From NCBI RefSeq assembly GCF_028689305.1, contig NZ_JAQTWM010000011.1, positions 1 through 58,615 on the forward strand: a DNA stretch of 58,615 bases, in the 5' to 3' direction. This DNA is from Rhodoferax sp. Its GTDB lineage: Bacteria; Pseudomonadota; Gammaproteobacteria; Burkholderiales; Burkholderiaceae_C. Below the pieces are notes generated by a model. It saw nothing but the letters and a program-made list of their open reading frames with translations. It made no database searches and was not told where the DNA came from. Positions 34,771-42,238 of this stretch are shown one piece after another (position 1 is the first letter of the stretch; each line of letters begins with the position of its first letter). The translations under genes and the position numbers were made by a program.

Positions 34771-35972
34771 GCAATCACTCCTTTGGCACGCAATTCGGCC
34801 AGGGTGGCTTCGGACAGGCCGGCGGCACGCAGCACCTTGCTGGTGTGCTCACCGAGCTCGGGGCCTCCGGCGTCAAAACCGCCTGGCGTGAGGCTGAGCT
34901 TGGGGACGATGCCGGGAACCTTGAGGCTGGAGCCGTCCTTGAGTTGAATAGTGCGCAGCATGTCGCGCTGTTGGTAGTGTTCGTTCTCGACGATGTCCTT
35001 GATGGTGAACACCTTGCCCGCCGGGACCCGTGCGGTGGCCAGGGCTGCCAGCGCTTCGTCGAGGGTGTGTTGCCGGGTCCAGGCCGCAATGGCGTCGTCG
35101 ATCACGGCCATTTGTTCAACCCGCCCCGGATTGCTGGCCAGACGCGGATCGTTGGCGAGATCGTCGCGGCCAACCAATTGCATCAGACGTTTGAAAATGC
35201 TGTCACCATTGCCGGCAATCAGCACATAGGTGCCGTTGGCACAGGGATACGCGTTGGTGGGCGCGACGCCTGGCAGGGCGCTGCCTGCGGGTTCGCGCAC
35301 CATCTGGTAACGGTCAAATTCAGAGACCGCCCCTTCCATCATGTTGAAGACCGACTCATACAGTGCGACATCCACCACCTGACCGGTGCCACCATGTGCC
35401 ACGCGGTGGTAGAGCGCCATGAGCACACCAATCACACCGTGCAGCGCCGACAGCGAGTCGCCAATGCTGATGGCCGGACGCACGGGGGCCTGCCCAGGCA
35501 TACCGGTGATGTGGCGCAAACCTCCCATGGCTTCGGCGATCACCCCAAAGCCAGGCAGATCACGCAGGGGGCCGGACTGGCCATAACCCGAGATGCGCAG
35601 CATGATCAGCTTGGGATTGATCCTGGAGAGGGTGTCGTAATCAAGACCCCACTGCTCCAGTGTCCCTGGGCGAAAATTTTCAATCAGCACATCGGCCTCG
35701 CGTGCCAGCTCCCGTACCAGCGCCTGACCTTCGACCTGTCTTAAGTCAATAGCGACCGACTGCTTGTTGCGGGACTGCACATGCCACCAGACCGACGTGG
35801 TGCCGACAGGCGTGCGCCAGGTGCGCAGCGGGTCCCCGGTTTCGGGGGGTTCGATCTTGATCACCTCTGCGCCAAAATCTCCCAGTGTCTTGGCGGCAAA
35901 CGGACCTGCGATCAGGCTTCCCATTTCGATGATACGAATCCCTTGCAAAGGGCGTTGCGCTGTGATGTTCAT
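34767..35972 (-). CDS. Class III (CaiB/BaiF) CoA-transferase
   Basis: A 401-residue family III CoA-transferase: LQGIRIIEMGSLIAGPFAAKTLGDFGAEVIKIEPP at the start, then NKQSVAIDLR, RPGTLEQWGLDY and SGYGQSGP. The catalytic Asp is at 172 in IGDSLSALHG. Members include succinyl-CoA:(R)- or (S)-citramalate and formyl-CoA transferases. Next to an HMG-CoA-lyase-like enzyme and LeuCD it probably activates a hydroxy-dicarboxylate. The start at 35972 (MNITAQRP) is preferred; an upstream GTG would add 22 residues. Confidence 0.9.
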   Translation of the reverse strand: MNITAQRPLQGIRIIEMGSLIAGPFAAKTLGDFGAEVIKIEPPETGDPLRTWRTPVGTTSVWWHVQSRNKQSVAIDLRQVEGQALVRELAREADVLIENFRPGTLEQWGLDYDTLSRINPKLIMLRISGYGQSGPLRDLPGFGVIAEAMGGLRHITGMPGQAPVRPAISIGDSLSALHGVIGVLMALYHRVAHGGTGQVVDVALYESVFNMMEGAVSEFDRYQMVREPAGSALPGVAPTNAYPCANGTYVLIAGNGDSIFKRLMQLVGRDDLANDPRLASNPGRVEQMAVIDDAIAAWTRQHTLDEALAALATARVPAGKVFTIKDIVENEHYQQRDMLRTIQLKDGSSLKVPGIVPKLSLTPGGFDAGGPELGEHTSKVLRAAGLSEATLAELRAKGVIA

Positions 35973-36061
35973 GTTGTTCTGATCAAGTTTGAACCCGGCG
36001 CCGGCAGGGACATCCTCCTTGCTGGCGCCGGGTCGCACGGTTCACGTCAATTGGATTGACT

Positions 36062-37066
36062 TTAGTTGAGGCTGATATTTTTGCGTTTGATGATGTCGCC
36101 AGCAGCCGTTGCTGTCTTCAAGACGTAGGCCTTGAACTCTTCAGGTGACTTCAACACTGGATACATGCCCAGCGTCTCCAGTTTGTCGCGCACAGCGGGG
36201 GTGTTGAGGACTTTGGCCACTTCCTTGTTCACACGTTGGACCACTTCCTTGGGTGTTCCAGCGGGCATCAGGATACCTTGTTCTGCGCTCATATCGAAGT
36301 TCTTGACGCCGGCTTCTTCCAGTGTGGGCACGTCGGGCATGCTGCTCAACCGGGTTGGCCAGGTGACGGCCAGGAAGCGGATGCGATCATCCTTGAGGTA
36401 CTGGCGGGCCGTGGCGACACCCATCAGCATGGTCTGGATTTGACCGCCGACCAGATCAACCACGGCCGCCGAGTCACCCTTGTAAGGGACATGCTGCATC
36501 TGCAGACCCAACATGTCGTCAAGCGTGGCCATGGCCATGTGGTGAGGAGAGCCCACGCCGGGGGTGCCGTAGTTGACCTTGCCGCCCTCTTTTTTGGCCC
36601 ATTGTTGCCATTCCTTGACGGTCTTGGCCGGCACACTCTTGTTGACCGCCAGCACCAGGGGGAAGCGGCCAGTCATGGCCACATATTCAAAACTGTTCTG
36701 GTTGTAAGGCAGCTTCTCGAACAGGTACCAGTTGTTGTACAGCGTGCCATTGTCGGCAGTGGCCAGGGTATAGCCGTCTGCTGGCGAGCTGACCATCGCC
36801 TGGATGCCGACGGTGCCGCCGGCGCCCGGGCGGTTTTCGATCATCACGCGCTGACCAAGGGCGTTGCCCAGGCCTTCACCGATCAGGCGTGCGACGATGT
36901 CACTGGCGCCGCCGGCGTTGTAGGGCACGATCCAGCGAATCGGCTTGCTCGGATAGGCCTGCTGTGCAGCAGCGGAAAAGCTCAGGCCGCCCAGCAGGGC
37001 GGCAGCACCTCCCAGCAGGCAACGACGCAGATGATTGAAAGGGCGGTTTGGGTTTTGATGACTCAC
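36062..37066 (-). CDS. Bug/TctC-type periplasmic solute-binding protein
   Basis: A 334-residue tripartite tricarboxylate receptor. GTG start at 37066 with AAGGAG upstream. The leader has an Arg pair and hydrophobic core (RRCLLGGAAALLGGLSFSAAA), then QQAYPSKPIRWIVPYNAGGASDIVARLIG, typical of Bug proteins. It probably delivers the pathway substrate to TctA/TctB encoded at 23723-25737, as no other receptor gene is in the window. Bug proteins bind carboxylates, including aromatic ones such as terephthalate. Confidence 0.9.
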   Translation of the reverse strand: MSHQNPNRPFNHLRRCLLGGAAALLGGLSFSAAAQQAYPSKPIRWIVPYNAGGASDIVARLIGEGLGNALGQRVMIENRPGAGGTVGIQAMVSSPADGYTLATADNGTLYNNWYLFEKLPYNQNSFEYVAMTGRFPLVLAVNKSVPAKTVKEWQQWAKKEGGKVNYGTPGVGSPHHMAMATLDDMLGLQMQHVPYKGDSAAVVDLVGGQIQTMLMGVATARQYLKDDRIRFLAVTWPTRLSSMPDVPTLEEAGVKNFDMSAEQGILMPAGTPKEVVQRVNKEVAKVLNTPAVRDKLETLGMYPVLKSPEEFKAYVLKTATAAGDIIKRKNISLN

Positions 37067-37107
37067 GGTTTGTCTCCTTGGATGAGTGGAACGGGAACAG
37101 GAAAATC

Positions 37108-38271
37108 TCACCAGTTGTGGCGCTGCGTCCAGTCAGAAATCACTTGGACTGACTGGCGCAGATGCTCTGGCTGGCCTTTGAAATAGTGGTTGGCTCCCTT
37201 GAGGCACAGCATTTCCTTGTCGGCACTGCCGCAGGCCTGGTACATCAGGCCAATGTCAGGCTGGGGCACGGCATCGTCGGCGCTGTGTTCGATGGCCAGC
37301 AGCGGCACATTGATCTGGCTGGCGCAGGTTTCTCCGTCAGCGCGGGAGTGGTCAATCGACCATTGCGACATCCAGGACCGCAGCATTGAGAAACGGGCCA
37401 GCCCGACCGGGCCGTTGTTCACCGTCTCTGGCACACCGAGGTAGCAGTGTCCGATCGGGCGGTCATTCGGGTCGATGCTGCCATCCAGGAATCTGGGTTC
37501 AGCCATGGTTCGGTGGGTGACGAAGCCGCGCTCCATCTCGGCGGTACCGCGTTTTCTCAGCATCTCCAGGGTTTCCTGCACCCGTGCCGTGATGCGGCGA
37601 ACCCGGGCCAGCTGGGCGGCGCGGTAGGCCGCCAGCCAGTCAGCTGGATAGGGGGGGCGCACTGGCAGATCGGGGGCATACAGATCAAATTTTGGATCAC
37701 GCTTGTCTGGGTCGAGTTCATCCAGCACGGACGGATCAATCCAGTCGGTCAGGCAGCGGGCGCGTGAGCGGTGGGCTGCTTCAAGCACCACCCCGTCGGC
37801 TGGCAACAGTCTGGCGGCAGTGAGATCAACCGGGTCCCCGGCCGGGGTGGCGGTGATGGTGGGATTCTGCGCCTGTGACTGGTAGAACAGCGCCAGTGAG
37901 CCACCGCCTGACCAGCCCAGCAGGATGACCTGTTTGAAGCCGAGCTGTTCCTTGGCGTGACGCACACAGGCGCCCAGGTCCAGTGCCACTTTCTCATAAA
38001 TCAAGGCCGAGTCGTTCTTGGCGTAGCGGCTGCCCATACACAACACCGGGTAGCCGGCTTCGGCCATGGCCGTGGGCAGCGGCAGCAATTGCAGGGTGGA
38101 GCTGGGATGCATCATCAGGAACACGGTGTCCGATGAGGCTTGTTCAGGGCGAATCAGCAGGCCCTCCAGGTTGACCGTGCCCTGGCTACCGACGAAACCG
38201 TAAGTCTCGGTGATCTGGCTGGTTTCAGCGTAACTGACATGCACCCACTGGTGTCGAATGGCTTGTTTCAT
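37108..38271 (-). CDS. Alpha/beta hydrolase, possible ring-fission product hydrolase
   Basis: A 387-residue cytoplasmic alpha/beta hydrolase. Nucleophile Ser121 in LGWSGGGSL, the probable acid in EHSADDAVPQPD and the His in KGANHYFKGQPE complete a triad. Between strands six and seven lies a large helical cap (about 170-290). Its place right after an FAD monooxygenase and a VOC protein suits hydrolysis of a C-C or ester bond in a ring-opened product. No close family known to me. GAGGT lies upstream of the ATG. Confidence 0.8.
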   Translation of the reverse strand: MKQAIRHQWVHVSYAETSQITETYGFVGSQGTVNLEGLLIRPEQASSDTVFLMMHPSSTLQLLPLPTAMAEAGYPVLCMGSRYAKNDSALIYEKVALDLGACVRHAKEQLGFKQVILLGWSGGGSLALFYQSQAQNPTITATPAGDPVDLTAARLLPADGVVLEAAHRSRARCLTDWIDPSVLDELDPDKRDPKFDLYAPDLPVRPPYPADWLAAYRAAQLARVRRITARVQETLEMLRKRGTAEMERGFVTHRTMAEPRFLDGSIDPNDRPIGHCYLGVPETVNNGPVGLARFSMLRSWMSQWSIDHSRADGETCASQINVPLLAIEHSADDAVPQPDIGLMYQACGSADKEMLCLKGANHYFKGQPEHLRQSVQVISDWTQRHNW

Positions 38272-38293
38272 GTTGGAATGACCTCTTTAAAAA

Positions 38294-38509
38294 CTAAATC
38301 AGCCGCTGATGAGGCTGCGACTCGGTGGCGGGCTCATTCAGACTGTCCTGAATCAGCGCCGAGATACGTGTGGCATCGCCCAACTCCTGTGCCAGGTTCA
38401 AGACCAGTTTGGCCAGGAAAACACTTTCCTGCTCGGGCCCGGCCGCGTCGATCGCGGTGGCCAGTTCGTCGTACAGCGCTTCAAGCTGGGGAAACGTCAG
38501 TTGGCTCAT
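38294..38509 (-). CDS. DUF2783-type small protein
   Basis: A 71-residue helical acidic protein: FPQLEALYDELATAIDAAG, then ESVFLAKLVLNLAQELGD and an ending helix. It matches the DUF2783 pattern of small proteins found beside FAD-dependent aromatic monooxygenases. The ATG at 38509 has CAGGAG eight bases upstream, and the gene lies 11 bases after the monooxygenase. It may be an accessory or stabilising partner of that enzyme; no function is established. Confidence 0.75.
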   Translation of the reverse strand: MSQLTFPQLEALYDELATAIDAAGPEQESVFLAKLVLNLAQELGDATRISALIQDSLNEPATESQPHQRLI

Positions 38510-38520
38510 GGTGTCTCCTG

Positions 38521-40245
38521 TTAAACGGCGGGGGTGGCCTGGGCTGCAGAGAGCACATGGTCGAGCACCTGCTTCACGCGGGTGCCGCTGCTGGCGCTCC
38601 AGCGGGCGCAGACATGTTGGTCGGGGCGCAGGACATACACGGCACCGTCGGCTGTACCCCATAACGCCTGGGCATGGCCGAGTGGATCGTGCAGCACGGC
38701 GTCCGCGTCGGCCATGGGTGTGCCGTCAACCGTGATCGCCATCAGGCGTACCCGCAGGCCCTGCTGCCTGGCAGCGAGCACGTCTTCGCGCGCTGCTTGC
38801 CACAGTGCTGCGTTCTGTCCGAACACCAGTACCTGAAAAGCCGGCTGGAAAGCATCCAGCAGGTAGGCACTGTCGGGCTTGCCGGGTTCGAGCTGGACAT
38901 TGCGTGCCGGGGCGCCAGGAGTGGGGCCGGCAGCAAAGTTGCTTTCCGTGGCATCGACCCAGGTCAGCGGACTGCTGGCGTAGTCGATCGGGTGGGATGT
39001 GCGCCAGTGCAGCAGGCCACGGGTGAACGCATGGTTGAGCGACAGGGACAACACCGCTTGTTGCAGGACCCGGTAACCCCGTGTGGGTGGTGCCATCATG
39101 CGTGTGCTGCGGCCAGCTTCAATGCAGATCTGGCGCGCATCAGCGACACGTTCGCTGCTGTAACTGTCCAGGATCGAAGCCTGCGCCTGATGGTGTACCA
39201 CGGCCGCGAGTTTCCAGGCCAGGTTGATCGAATCCTGAATGCCGGTATTCATGCCGCGCACGCCAAACACCGGCAGCAAATGGGCAGCGTCCCCGCAATA
39301 CAGCACGCGGCCATGGTGGTAGCTGGCCAGCGTCAAGGTGTTGGGTTTGTACAGCGTGGTCCACTCGATGGTCCAGGGCAGATCAACCCCGATGTAGTCG
39401 AGGTGGGCCTGAATGTGTCCGTGGATGCGCTTGGGGTCAAGCGCCTGTTCGTCCGTCACGTCGTCCGGAACCTGGTAGTCCAGTCGCCAGATACCGCCGG
39501 GCGCCTTGTGCATCAACGCCGTGTGACCTGGCAGCCAAGGCGGCTCGTAATAACAGCGCCGTCCTGTGGGTTCCTCCAGTGCGATGTTGAAGTCGGCAAT
39601 GACAAAGCGGCTTTCATAAGACTTGCCCTCAAACCGCAACCCCTGCAGGCGTCGCACGGCCGAGCGTGCGCCATCACAACCGACCACCCAGTCGGCATGG
39701 ATACGATAGTCACCTTCGGGGGTGTCCAGGGTCAGAGTCACACCATCAGCCGTTGCTTCCATGGCTTCCAGTCGAGTCTGGAAGCGCATGTCCACACCCA
39801 GCTCGCGGGCGCGATCCACCAGAATTTTTTCCATGACGCATTGCGGCAGGTTGGTCATCGGCGCGAATTTGTCATCTTCCGAAAACGGCAGGTCCAGGTG
39901 GTGCACCACCCGGTTCTTGTAGAAGCTGTAGCCGTCTTTCCAGACGAGGGCGCGTTGCAAAAACTGTTGGGCAACCCCCGACTGTTCGATGATCTCCATC
40001 GAGCGTTTGGTCAGGGCCAAGGCACGGCTACCGCCGCTGACCTGGGCTTCGGACTCGATCAGCACACAGGCGACGCCGTTGGATGCCAGTTGAATGGCCA
40101 GCACCAGCCCGGCCGGGCCGGCGCCCACCACCACCACCGGGTGGTGGGTCGGCTCTGGCGCACCCATGTCGGACGGCCGGACGAACGGGTAGATCTCGTA
40201 CTTGAAATAGCTGGACGGGTGGGGTTGCCTGTGGGGCAGGTGCAT
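38521..40245 (-). CDS. MhpA-like FAD-dependent aromatic hydroxylase
   Basis: A 574-residue class A flavoprotein monooxygenase. FAD motifs in order: VVVVGAGPAGLVLAIQLASN with a following Glu (ESEAQVSGGSRALAL), the DG motif VGCDGARSAVRRL, and the GD motif LYCGDAAHLLPVFGVRGMNTGIQD. The C-terminal 150 residues resemble the thioredoxin-like domain of 3-(3-hydroxyphenyl)propionate and phenol hydroxylases. It would ortho-hydroxylate a phenolic substrate with NAD(P)H and O2. The ATG at 40245 has AAGGAA upstream and lies 34 bases after the VOC gene; an upstream in-frame ATG at 40338 would overlap that gene. Confidence 0.9.
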   Translation of the reverse strand: MHLPHRQPHPSSYFKYEIYPFVRPSDMGAPEPTHHPVVVVGAGPAGLVLAIQLASNGVACVLIESEAQVSGGSRALALTKRSMEIIEQSGVAQQFLQRALVWKDGYSFYKNRVVHHLDLPFSEDDKFAPMTNLPQCVMEKILVDRARELGVDMRFQTRLEAMEATADGVTLTLDTPEGDYRIHADWVVGCDGARSAVRRLQGLRFEGKSYESRFVIADFNIALEEPTGRRCYYEPPWLPGHTALMHKAPGGIWRLDYQVPDDVTDEQALDPKRIHGHIQAHLDYIGVDLPWTIEWTTLYKPNTLTLASYHHGRVLYCGDAAHLLPVFGVRGMNTGIQDSINLAWKLAAVVHHQAQASILDSYSSERVADARQICIEAGRSTRMMAPPTRGYRVLQQAVLSLSLNHAFTRGLLHWRTSHPIDYASSPLTWVDATESNFAAGPTPGAPARNVQLEPGKPDSAYLLDAFQPAFQVLVFGQNAALWQAAREDVLAARQQGLRVRLMAITVDGTPMADADAVLHDPLGHAQALWGTADGAVYVLRPDQHVCARWSASSGTRVKQVLDHVLSAAQATPAV

Positions 40246-40279
40246 GGGAAGGTTTTCCTTGATAAAGTTGAATGGCGAC

Positions 40280-40804
40280 TCAGTGGGCAGCACGGGCAGC
40301 TTTTTCGGCCGTCCAGTCATTGAGTTTGACGCGGGCATTTTCTCTATCAGAATCAGAGACTATTCCGCTCGTCATGTCGGCGGTCAGTTCCAATCGCACG
40401 CCATTCGGGTCGAAAAAGTAAATGGAGCGCACAAAACCGTGGTCGGTGATGCCCAGGACTTCGACGCCGGCAGCCTCCAGACGCTGCTTGGCGCGTTCCA
40501 GTGATGCCAATGAACCCACCTTGAGTGCCAGGTGATTGACCCAGGCTGGCGTGTTGGGTGAGGGTTGTGCGGACTGGTTATTGCCGAGGTCGAAAAAGGC
40601 CACGGAAGAACCATCCTGCAGCTCAAAAAAAATGTGCACGTAAGGTGTGTTTTCCCCGGTGCTGGGAACGTTGTCTGCGCGGACGACGTGGGTCAGCGGC
40701 AGGCCCAGCAGGTCTTCGTAAAACGCCCGGGTTTGTTCGGCATCCTTGCAGCGCCAGGCAAAGTGATGAAGACGTTGTACTGGCTCAAAAGTGGTGGCCC
40801 CCAT
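40280..40804 (-). CDS. VOC-family protein, probable ring-cleavage or isomerase-type enzyme (copy 2)
   Basis: A 174-residue VOC protein, first gene of the minus-strand island operon. Likely metal ligands: His in LHHFAWRCKD, His in VNHLALKVG and Glu in FDPNGVRLEL. It is a paralogue of the protein at 27067-27606. It starts about 30 bases from a predicted promoter, with CGGAG upstream of the ATG. Being next to an FAD hydroxylase and a hydrolase favours an extradiol-type dioxygenase, but glyoxalase-type chemistry is possible. Confidence 0.77.
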   Translation of the reverse strand: MGATTFEPVQRLHHFAWRCKDAEQTRAFYEDLLGLPLTHVVRADNVPSTGENTPYVHIFFELQDGSSVAFFDLGNNQSAQPSPNTPAWVNHLALKVGSLASLERAKQRLEAAGVEVLGITDHGFVRSIYFFDPNGVRLELTADMTSGIVSDSDRENARVKLNDWTAEKAARAAH

Positions 40805-40835
40805 GGGTCAAACTCCGGGTTGATCTAAAGCATGA

Positions 40836-40864
40836 ATTTTGGCGGCTTTGTTGAAAAGTGTCAA
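40836..40864 (-). promoter_or_regulatory. Sigma-70-like promoter for the minus-strand island operon
   Basis: On the minus strand: TTGACA (40864-40859), a 17-bp spacer, then CAAAAT (40841-40836). The predicted start near 40830 leaves a leader of about 25 bases to the VOC start at 40804. Arrangement equals that of the left promoter. Confidence 0.65.
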
Positions 40865-40893
40865 TATTAGATACTATTAGAGTAAACCCTGAT
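40851..40893 (-). repeat. 43-bp perfect inverted repeat, right copy (shared regulatory sequence)
   Basis: The reverse complement equals 26785-26827 base for base over 43 positions; flanks differ except for AAAATTCAT at the -10 region. It carries the same double TCTAATA and TTGA-N6-TCAA boxes, reading toward the VOC-monooxygenase operon. The short stretch 40894-41034 to its right holds a GCGCATATGCGC palindrome and no gene. Confidence 0.9.
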
Positions 40894-41034
40894 ATGACTT
40901 TTGGCGCATATGCGCTCATCGGTATGGCGGTGCGCCAGGCCGCCTTGTCTGCGGTCAGGGTGTGGTTGTGGCTGGCTGTCCGTATCAAAACCGCCAGTGG
41001 CCCGCTCAGAAGATGACGTTGTTGCTCTCTTTAT

Positions 41035-42213
41035 CTACCAATCCACCAGACTCAGGCCGACACTGAGCACCGTACGCCGGCGGTTGTAGTCCAGTAGCGA
41101 GTCGCCATAGCCGGAAAATAGCTGGGTGTGAAAACGCAGGCCATTTTTACCGGTGAGCGGGTTGTCATTGGTCAGCGCTCTGAGCCATTCCAACCGGATC
41201 GACCCATTGGCCTGGGCCCTCAGCGAGTGGCGCAAGGTCAGGCCCAGTGTATTTTTCCCATCCGGATGCCAGAGTCCGGCCAGCTCGGCGCGGCCCACCA
41301 GGTCGCTGATATCGGGGTTGTCGTCGTCTTCGGCAGCTTCGGGCACCCGCTGCCACAGACGGGCGGTCAGTTGCAGGGTGTTGCCGTTTTCAAAACCCGC
41401 CATCAGGATGTTGCGGTTCCAGCTGCGCGACAGCGGCAGCGACTGGCCGTTGGACTGGTGGTTGATGCTCCAGCCCGCATAACGCCAGCGCCAGCCTGCG
41501 GGCAGGCTCAGGTCCATCGGGTAGATATAGGCCACCTCGGGCTCGTGGTCGGTGCTGCGAAAGGGGCGCGACAGGTCGCCGGTAAACAGTTGCCAGTAGG
41601 ACTGCTGGCTATACCCAAACCACACCGAGTCACGTTTGAAGGGCTCCCCCTGCGTGAGCAGACCCTGGGCGATCTTGGTGCGCACCGACAACTGGATGCG
41701 GGCTTCGTTGTTGCTGTAGGGGGTGATGCCCGCGGCCGTATGCCCTGGGCTGGGGGAGCTGGGTTGGGTGTTGACATGGTTGGCCCCGATCCAGGACAGG
41801 CTGATGGGTTTGTAACCGCGGATGCCAAAGGTGCCGCAGTCGCTGCCAGCCTCAAGCTCCCAGAAGCGCGACAACTCCGAAAAGCGCGGGTTCTTGCAGT
41901 TGTGGGCTTCCGGCGCACGCATGGTGATGGTGACAGGCTCCGTGGCGGGTTGTGCCGTGGGGGCGACCTGGACCACGGGAGGGTTGACTGACGCGGCGGC
42001 AGCGGTTTCCGAGGGTGAGCGGGATGCGGCCCCGGGCTGCTGCGCGGCCCACTGGTCAAAACAGCGCAGACGGGCATCCCTGTCCGTGAGGGCCTGACAC
42101 TGTTGCCAGTCAGCGGACTTTGGCCCAACCGGGTCTTGAGTGCTAATTTGGCCTCTAGCCCAGGTATTGATTGTGCATAAAGCTACAAAAAATATAGCGT
42201 AATGGATTTTCAT
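41035..42213 (-). CDS. pldA: Outer-membrane phospholipase A1
   Basis: A 392-residue OMPLA. The catalytic His and Ser lie in SINHQSNGQS with SRSWNRN following, as in the enterobacterial enzyme; the barrel has alternating strands and ends LSVGLSLVDW. An N-terminal extension (about 25-150) carries Ser/Pro-rich sequence and two Cys. It hydrolyses phospholipids in the outer membrane after calcium-dependent dimerisation. The leader peptide contains the 57-nt element (copy 5). Start at 42213 has TGGAGG upstream. Confidence 0.93.
   Translation of the reverse strand: MKIHYAIFFVALCTINTWARGQISTQDPVGPKSADWQQCQALTDRDARLRCFDQWAAQQPGAASRSPSETAAAASVNPPVVQVAPTAQPATEPVTITMRAPEAHNCKNPRFSELSRFWELEAGSDCGTFGIRGYKPISLSWIGANHVNTQPSSPSPGHTAAGITPYSNNEARIQLSVRTKIAQGLLTQGEPFKRDSVWFGYSQQSYWQLFTGDLSRPFRSTDHEPEVAYIYPMDLSLPAGWRWRYAGWSINHQSNGQSLPLSRSWNRNILMAGFENGNTLQLTARLWQRVPEAAEDDDNPDISDLVGRAELAGLWHPDGKNTLGLTLRHSLRAQANGSIRLEWLRALTNDNPLTGKNGLRFHTQLFSGYGDSLLDYNRRRTVLSVGLSLVDW
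42142..42198 (-). repeat. 57-nt interspersed element, copy 5 (pldA leader)
   Basis: On the minus strand: GCTATATTTTTTGTAGC, exactly 20 nt, then GGGCTAGAGGCCAAATT. In the pldA frame it gives A-IFF-V-A-LCTINT-W-A-R-G, which makes up most of the signal peptide and its end. Confidence 0.87.
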
Positions 42214-42238
42214 GAATGGCCCTCCAGGGGTAGTGGCG

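Noticed and set aside
40914..40925. GCGCATATGCGC palindrome to the right of the 43-bp repeat
   Set aside because: A 12-base palindrome with no T-run and no second copy; nothing supports a function.
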